A stretch of DNA of 64,000 nt from Nitrospirota bacterium (GTDB taxonomy: Bacteria > Nitrospirota > Thermodesulfovibrionia > Thermodesulfovibrionales > UBA6898), in NCBI GenBank assembly GCA_016235245.1, contig JACRLO010000015.1:1-64000 (forward strand), written 5' to 3'. A model generated the notes under the pieces. It worked only from the letters and a program-made list of their open reading frames with translations, did not search any database and had not been told where the DNA came from. Shown in pieces: positions 60,156 to 64,000 of the stretch. The position numbers and the translations under genes were made by a program. The stretch's first letter is position 1; every line of letters starts with the position of its first letter.

Positions 60156-62060
60156 TCAGTAAGGGGCAGCGTCGATCCTGATTTCGATGTCTCTTGTATT
60201 TTTGAATCGTGATACCACCGCTCGTGCTGCAGCATGCAGGACCTTTCTTTCAGCGTGTTTGAGCAGGAACGAGTGCTCGATCCCTTTTCTTGTCTTTTTC
60301 TCCGTCGGTCCGAGGATCTCAACCGGTTCTTTTGATTCTCTGATGATCTTCATGATCTTGTCTGCAAGCTCTGCATTTCCATAGACCAGGATGTTTAGCA
60401 TCTTTGAATAGGGCGGAAACTGCAGCGCCGCCCTCATCGCAAGTTCTTCTGTAACGAACGCCTCATAATTATTGTCTCGCAGATGCCGGAACATCGGGTC
60501 CTGGGGAAAGCGCGTCTGGACGATGACCTCGCCTTTTGCTGACACAAGATCACGAACTGCGACTATCTCCTGATATGTCTTTTCACGTGCCCGAAAATCC
60601 GGAATATTGAGACTGTTGTCAACATTGAGAAGCGCAGCCAGAGAAAAACTATTATTGGGGTTGAGGCGTTTTGTCAGCATCTTTGTGCCTACAATGATCC
60701 GGGCATCATCAGTGGCGATGTTTTTCAAAAGACCCTCTATTTCTGTTTTTTTGCCCGCACTGTCACTGTCAAAGCGCAGGGGATCGATATTGAAAAGATC
60801 CCTGAGATCTTCTTCGATCCTCTGTGTCCCGGCCCCAAGCTGTTCAATATTGGGACTGCTGCATTTGGAGCATACATCAGGAACAGAAAGAGATTTGGCG
60901 CAGTAGTGACATGCAAGGAGGTTCCTGTCTTTATGAAGCACCAGGGGAATGCCGCAGTCAGGGCATGATGCCGTATTGTTACAGTCTGCGCAGTGAAGAA
61001 ATGTTGAATGACCCCTTCTGTTGATGATGAAGAGTATCCGTCCATTCTTCTGCAGAACCCGGCGAGCCCTGTCGATTACCGTATCGGAGAGATAAGCGCG
61101 GCGTTTTTTTCCGAACCGCAGGTCGGCGAGCCTTATCGCCGGCGTCGGTGCTGTTGTCTTCAGCCTGATGAGATTATATTTGCCGGATTGAGCGTTGAAC
61201 CATGAATCCATTGACGGCGACGGTGACATGAGTAGTACGGGAACCCCTTCCAGGTAACCCCTCATGACTGCGGTGTCCCGGACATTGAGCCTGATCCCTT
61301 CCTCAGACTTATGCGAAGACGAATGTTCATCGATCACCATGATAAGCGACAGTTCTTTCACGGGGGCGAAGAGTGCCATTCGGGTGCCGATAATAATGTC
61401 ATGTTTCCCGGTTATAATGCTGTCGATGCTCTCTGAACGCCTGCCGGCTGCCATGTCGCTGTGAAGAATGCAGGCCCTTTCTCCGTATTCGGCCCTGATT
61501 GCCTGGTAGAACAGCTCTGCCTGGGAGATCTCCGGGAAGAGGACAATAACACTGCTGCGCGACCGGAGCATGGATGCTGCGGCAGAGTATTCATGGATAA
61601 CCGTAGGGGTAAACAGGAGCGATGTCTGGTAATGCTTTTGGCCGACAGCAGCCTGAAGTTCAGACAGGTCACCCTCCGGAAGGTCGATCAACGGCGCCAT
61701 TTCAGCGGAAGTCGGCTCATCGGTATTCCTGCGCTTTGTTTTTTTGAAGATTTCCCTTGGGAATGACTGTTTCAGGACTAGGCCCTCAGGAGCAAGGAAG
61801 TATTCTGACATCCATGCAATCAGTTTGAGCGCGGCAGCGCTGTAGACCGGCGTGCTGCCGTGGATCTCTGTGATATCCTTAAGACGTCCGGCAGGAGGAA
61901 TGGTATTTATTCTATAAATGAGACCCTTTGCCATACTCTTCTTGAGCGGTGCGGAAACGATCATGCCCGGCTTAGCCAGAAGTTCCAGGCTTTCAGGGCA
62001 GCGGTATGTGAGAGGCCCCAGGTTAATGGGGAATATGATGTCAAAGCATGGTATGCTCAC
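60156..62060 (-). CDS. priA: PriA-like primosomal protein N' with erased ATPase motifs
   Basis: PriA reloads the replisome at stalled forks. This 634-residue protein has the N-terminal fork-binding region, the eight-Cys zinc region (Cys357, 360, 366, 369, 384, 387, 397, 400), GAGTQRIEEDL, and DFRAREKTYQEI near the C-terminus. However, the Walker A site reads LLFTPTVIHE where GVTGSGKTE is expected; the DEEH box reads IDEH; and the motif VI GRAGR is replaced by AVRDLVSA. ATP hydrolysis is therefore unlikely. A non-helicase PriA is known from Actinobacteria. The start is GTG 62060; no ribosome binding site is visible. The gene ends 62 bp from the convergent sensor gene. Confidence 0.9.
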   Translation of the reverse strand: MSIPCFDIIFPINLGPLTYRCPESLELLAKPGMIVSAPLKKSMAKGLIYRINTIPPAGRLKDITEIHGSTPVYSAAALKLIAWMSEYFLAPEGLVLKQSFPREIFKKTKRRNTDEPTSAEMAPLIDLPEGDLSELQAAVGQKHYQTSLLFTPTVIHEYSAAASMLRSRSSVIVLFPEISQAELFYQAIRAEYGERACILHSDMAAGRRSESIDSIITGKHDIIIGTRMALFAPVKELSLIMVIDEHSSSHKSEEGIRLNVRDTAVMRGYLEGVPVLLMSPSPSMDSWFNAQSGKYNLIRLKTTAPTPAIRLADLRFGKKRRAYLSDTVIDRARRVLQKNGRILFIINRRGHSTFLHCADCNNTASCPDCGIPLVLHKDRNLLACHYCAKSLSVPDVCSKCSSPNIEQLGAGTQRIEEDLRDLFNIDPLRFDSDSAGKKTEIEGLLKNIATDDARIIVGTKMLTKRLNPNNSFSLAALLNVDNSLNIPDFRAREKTYQEIVAVRDLVSAKGEVIVQTRFPQDPMFRHLRDNNYEAFVTEELAMRAALQFPPYSKMLNILVYGNAELADKIMKIIRESKEPVEILGPTEKKTRKGIEHSFLLKHAERKVLHAAARAVVSRFKNTRDIEIRIDAAPY

Positions 62061-62098
62061 TATTCAGCCTGCATGCATGGTGCTTGCAGCGACGACTG

Positions 62099-62416
62099 TT
62101 ATGCCTTGATAAAAGAGCAGCAATAGTCGCTGACGGTCTTCACTTTCATGGTGAATTTCGAATTTGCAGGGACCTCGAAGGATTCTCCTCCCCTGATCGT
62201 CTGCCATGAATTCTGGTTGGGTAAGAGCAGGTCAAGTTCGCCTGAAAGGATCTCCATGATCTCTCTGTCTCCCGTATTGAACTCATACTCGCCGGGCAGC
62301 ATAACGCCAAGGGTCTTCTTCTCGCCATTCTGGAATATGACTGTCCTGCTCGTTACGCCGCCATTAAAATAAATGTTCGCTTTTTTTACGATTGTTACAT
62401 CCTTGAATTCAGACAT
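62099..62416 (-). CDS. ppnP: Pyrimidine/purine nucleoside phosphorylase
   Basis: This 105-residue cupin (DUF1255) phosphorylises several nucleosides in its characterised E. coli homologue. Visible family segments are [40 protein letters not shown] and [26 protein letters not shown] is the typical C-terminal core. The start at ATG 62416 has a GAGGTG ribosome binding site. The gene sits 38 bp upstream of priA, same strand. Confidence 0.92.
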   Translation of the reverse strand: MSEFKDVTIVKKANIYFNGGVTSRTVIFQNGEKKTLGVMLPGEYEFNTGDREIMEILSGELDLLLPNQNSWQTIRGGESFEVPANSKFTMKVKTVSDYCCSFIKA

Positions 62417-62510
62417 AGAGACACCTCACATGGATAAAATTGTATGTCAGCAGCGCAGACAGGACGTATCTTAGCAGATGCGGAATAAGTGAGTAAATCA
62501 GGGCAGATGA

Positions 62511-62550
62511 AAAAGAAGAAGCTCCCTATTTTGCAGGAGCTTCTTCTTTT
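62511..62550 (-). terminator. Intrinsic terminator after the cold-shock gene
   Basis: A 15-bp perfect stem (AAAAGAAGAAGCTCC, 62511-62525, with GGAGCTTCTTCTTTT, 62536-62550) encloses a 10-nt loop. The A and T ends make it usable on both strands, but it lies 6 bp beyond the csp stop. Confidence 0.85.
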
Positions 62551-62556
62551 CAATAA

Positions 62557-62757
62557 TCAGGCTTTCTCTACGTTGACAGCCTTGAGGCCTTTCGGGCCCT
62601 TCTCGGTTTCAAAGCTCACTGAATCACCTTCGGCAAGTGACTTGAAGCCATTGCCGGCGATGGATGAGTAGTGCACAAAAACATCAGTGCCGTCTTCACT
62701 GGTGATGAAGCCGAAGCCTTTTGACTCGTTGAACCACTTCACTGTTCCCTTAGCCAT
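62557..62757 (-). CDS. Cold-shock domain protein
   Basis: This 66-residue CspA-type protein binds single-stranded RNA and DNA. It has [18 protein letters not shown] with RNP1, DVFVHYSSI (RNP2) and [17 protein letters not shown]. The start at ATG 62757 is preferred over the ATG at 62763 because GGAGG is then 7 nt upstream rather than 1. The 5' leader contains a strong intrinsic terminator about 50 nt upstream, and a promoter lies further up, suggesting post-initiation control. A terminator also follows the gene. Confidence 0.93.
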   Translation of the reverse strand: MAKGTVKWFNESKGFGFITSEDGTDVFVHYSSIAGNGFKSLAEGDSVSFETEKGPKGLKAVNVEKA

Positions 62758-62805
62758 GTTCATCCCTCCTTACCTATAGACTAAAGTCTCAGGAAGCGCA
62801 GCCAA

Positions 62806-62841
62806 TAAAAAAAGCCACAAAGCTAAAAGTCTTTGTGGCTT
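62806..62841 (-). terminator. Intrinsic terminator in the leader of the cold-shock gene
   Basis: An 11-bp perfect stem (AAGCCACAAAG, 62812-62822, with CTTTGTGGCTT, 62831-62841) has an 8-nt loop. On the minus strand it is followed by TTTTTTT (complement of 62807-62813). It is located 55-84 nt upstream of the csp ATG and downstream of a minus-strand promoter, so it is an attenuator or the end of a small RNA. Confidence 0.8.
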
Positions 62842-62879
62842 CCGGTTCATATACAAAAACTTCTGAAACTTCAGGTGTA

Positions 62880-62909
62880 ATAATCTCATGAGTAATAATG
62901 AAAAGTCAA
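62880..62909 (-). promoter_or_regulatory. Sigma-70-type promoter for the cold-shock leader
   Basis: On the minus strand, TTGACT (complement of 62904-62909) and GATTAT (complement of 62880-62885) are 18 bp apart. Transcripts would pass through the leader terminator at 62806-62841 before reaching the csp gene. Confidence 0.55.
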
Positions 62910-62954
62910 TTCCCTTTTTGCTCTACATCCTGAAAGTAATTAGTCGCTGCATCA

Positions 62955-62963
62955 TGGTATAAT
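62955..62963 (+). promoter_or_regulatory. Putative extended -10 promoter for the small basic protein and lemA genes
   Basis: TGG-TATAAT is a perfect extended -10, 28 nt before the ATG at 62992, which has a GGGGGAGG ribosome binding site. A -35 was not recognised. It is divergent from the cold-shock promoter. Confidence 0.5.
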
Positions 62964-62991
62964 TATTGATATTTTTTTGGGGGAGGTTGAT

Positions 62992-63240
62992 ATGGCAAAA
63001 CGCGCAGGCGCATATAGAAGTGAGAAGAGAAAAAAAGAAGTGAAAAGGCAAAAGAAGCAGGAAGAGAAGAGATTGAGGCGGAGCGGCCTTCTTAAGCCAT
63101 CAGGAGAGAATGAGAATCCTGAAGGGATCGATCCTGATGCTGTTCTTTCCGGTGAAGCCGGTGAAGGGCAAGAGGAGGGACATGAAGAGGAAGAGACGGA
63201 AGAAACTGAGGTAGATAAGGCGGAAGAAACAAGCGCATAG
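62992..63240 (+). CDS. Small charged protein of unknown function
   Basis: I do not recognise this 82-residue protein. It has a very basic N-terminal half (MAKRAGAYRSEKRKKEVKRQ, then KKQEEKRLRRSG) and a very acidic C-terminal half (EEGHEEEETEETEVDKAEE), with no hydrophobic core, so it is likely disordered or nucleic-acid binding. ATG 62992 was chosen for its GGGAGG ribosome binding site. It lies 9 bp before lemA in the same orientation. Confidence 0.75.
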   Translation: MAKRAGAYRSEKRKKEVKRQKKQEEKRLRRSGLLKPSGENENPEGIDPDAVLSGEAGEGQEEGHEEEETEETEVDKAEETSA

Positions 63241-63249
63241 GCGGCATAT

Positions 63250-63807
63250 ATGATCATTGTCTGGCTTTTCGCCGGGTTTTTTCTGCTAGTAGTACTCTGG
63301 GGTATCTGCATTTTCAACAGGCTTGTCACCGCAAAAAATGACGTAAAAAATGCCTGGGGTCAGATAGATGTGCAGCTAAAACGCAGATATGATCTTATCC
63401 CGAATCTTGTCGCTGCTGTCAGAGGGTATCTGACGCATGAAAAACAGGTGATCGAAAATGTCGTGGCTGCACGGGTAAAGGCCTTATCAACGGCGAAGGT
63501 GAAAGACAGGGCTGCTGCCGAAAACGGTCTCTCTCTTGAATTAAAGGGCCTTTTTGCCGTTATGGAAGCCTATCCTGACTTGAAGGCCAATCAGAATGTC
63601 ATGCAGCTTCAGGAAGAGCTTGTATCAACCGAAAATCGTATAGCCTTTGCCCGCCAGCTTTATAATGACCTCGTGGCTAACTACCTGACGCGGCTTGAGG
63701 TCTTCCCGGATGCCCTGATCGCTTCTGCCTTTGCATTCCTTCCCTTCGAATATTTCTCTGCAGAGCCGCGTGACAGAGAGCTGCCGAGAGTCTCTGCAGA
63801 GAAATAA
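63250..63807 (+). CDS. lemA: LemA family protein
   Basis: This 185-residue protein has a single N-terminal membrane helix (VWLFAGFFLLVVLWGICIF) and a cytoplasmic helical bundle. Motifs LVTAKNDVKNAWGQIDVQLKRR, DLIPNLVAAVRGYLTHE and LVSTENRIAFARQLYNDLV are typical of LemA. Function is poorly defined; LemA genes often precede M48-type membrane proteases, as here. It follows the small charged protein by 9 bp. Confidence 0.93.
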   Translation: MIIVWLFAGFFLLVVLWGICIFNRLVTAKNDVKNAWGQIDVQLKRRYDLIPNLVAAVRGYLTHEKQVIENVVAARVKALSTAKVKDRAAAENGLSLELKGLFAVMEAYPDLKANQNVMQLQEELVSTENRIAFARQLYNDLVANYLTRLEVFPDALIASAFAFLPFEYFSAEPRDRELPRVSAEK

Positions 63808-63835
63808 AATCCAAATGGCGGGATTACCTTAGCCC

Positions 63836-64000
63836 ATGCCGATCACTTTTATTGATATCGAACGAGAGAAAAGTTCGAAAATAGCCTTTCTTTTTATTTT
63901 CCTGATCGTTCTCTATTTTTTTGTGACCCTTTCTCTCTTTCTTGGCATATCCGTCTTCTTCTTTCCTTTGCTGCTCAGGCAAGGGCACATTTTCGGTCTT
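63836..64000 (+). CDS. Start of a membrane protein, probably an M48-family (HtpX-like) peptidase; continues past the window
   Basis: ATG 63836 opens 55 codons that reach the end of the window without a stop. The N-terminus MPITFIDIEREKSSKIAF is followed by two hydrophobic stretches (LFIFLIVLYFFVTLSLFL and ISVFFFPLLL). Location 28 bp after lemA and the layout agree with the frequent LemA-M48 protease pair, but the HExxH motif would be outside the window, so the call depends on context. Confidence 0.6.
   Translation, partial: MPITFIDIEREKSSKIAFLFIFLIVLYFFVTLSLFLGISVFFFPLLLRQGHIFGL

Overview
The window is a gene-dense bacterial chromosome segment of moderate GC, with no rRNA, tRNA, CRISPR array or intact mobile element that I could find. 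The gene mix suggests an anaerobic or microaerophilic member of the Nitrospirota (Thermodesulfovibrionia-like) or, second choice, Desulfobacterota. It includes many PAS/GAF/HAMP sensors with cysteine-rich inserts, an aldehyde:ferredoxin-oxidoreductase-type tungstopterin enzyme, a RACo-like ASKHA ATPase, an AmrS-type radical SAM enzyme, FmdB zinc ribbons and a haem-binding DUF3365 sensor. This assignment is inference from gene content; no marker gene here settles it.

Layout. 1-4000: end of a chemoreceptor gene, then aat and clpS-clpA (protein quality control, N-degron pathway). 4000-8424: an FG-GAP-repeat lipoprotein and a Cu+ P-type ATPase. 8428-12915 (minus): an ABC-2 exporter, a YdcF-like envelope protein and three dTDP-rhamnose genes. 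13029-14654 (minus): a chemoreceptor with a CZB-like metal site. 15095-21544 (minus): acyl-CoA dehydrogenase, then a five-gene run read as hpt-queD-pmbA-AOR-class II aldolase. 21764-24954: a hybrid histidine kinase followed by a broken SPFH/band-7 gene carrying a perfect 50-bp tandem duplication and a second gene fragment. 25079-30486: a Fur/Zur-type regulator with a palindromic operator, znuACB, an MFS exporter, tsaB and rimI. 30495-34162: a histidine-kinase-like sensor lacking an ATPase, amrS, fmdB and a receiver protein with an acidic linker. 34226-38005: valS-nadC and a small SAP/Cys protein. 38260-46442: galT-glgA-giant sensor kinase-response regulator-rRNA methyltransferase, mostly with 4-bp overlaps. 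47071-51539: a receiver-GGDEF protein, a MoeA-PBP fusion and a ferredoxin-less RACo-like ATPase. 51529-57627: Nudix, receiver-PilZ, lytic transglycosylase, nadA, MidA-type methyltransferase, TIM-barrel isomerase, FmdB with 13-residue repeats, coaE. 57811-64000: a haem-type sensor with no kinase, a PriA that has lost its ATPase motifs, ppnP, a cold-shock gene with a terminator in its leader, a small lysine-rich protein, lemA and the start of an M48-type membrane protease.

Themes. Signal transduction dominates: two chemoreceptors, two full kinases, two sensors with no kinase catalytic domain, four receiver proteins (one without the phosphoacceptor Asp) and one diguanylate cyclase. NAD synthesis (nadA, nadC), zinc uptake and Mo/W-pterin functions recur. 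Upstream of many genes I see extended -10 promoters (TGn-TATAAT), and in several cases the -10 hexamer lies only 5-8 nt before the start codon, which points to leaderless mRNAs.

The most unusual items are the ATPase-dead PriA, the tandem class II aldolase with a four-Cys insert beside an AOR, the MoeA-PBP/RACo-like pair, the two kinase-less Cys-rich sensors, the cold-shock leader with an intrinsic terminator, and the 50-bp duplication in the SPFH gene.
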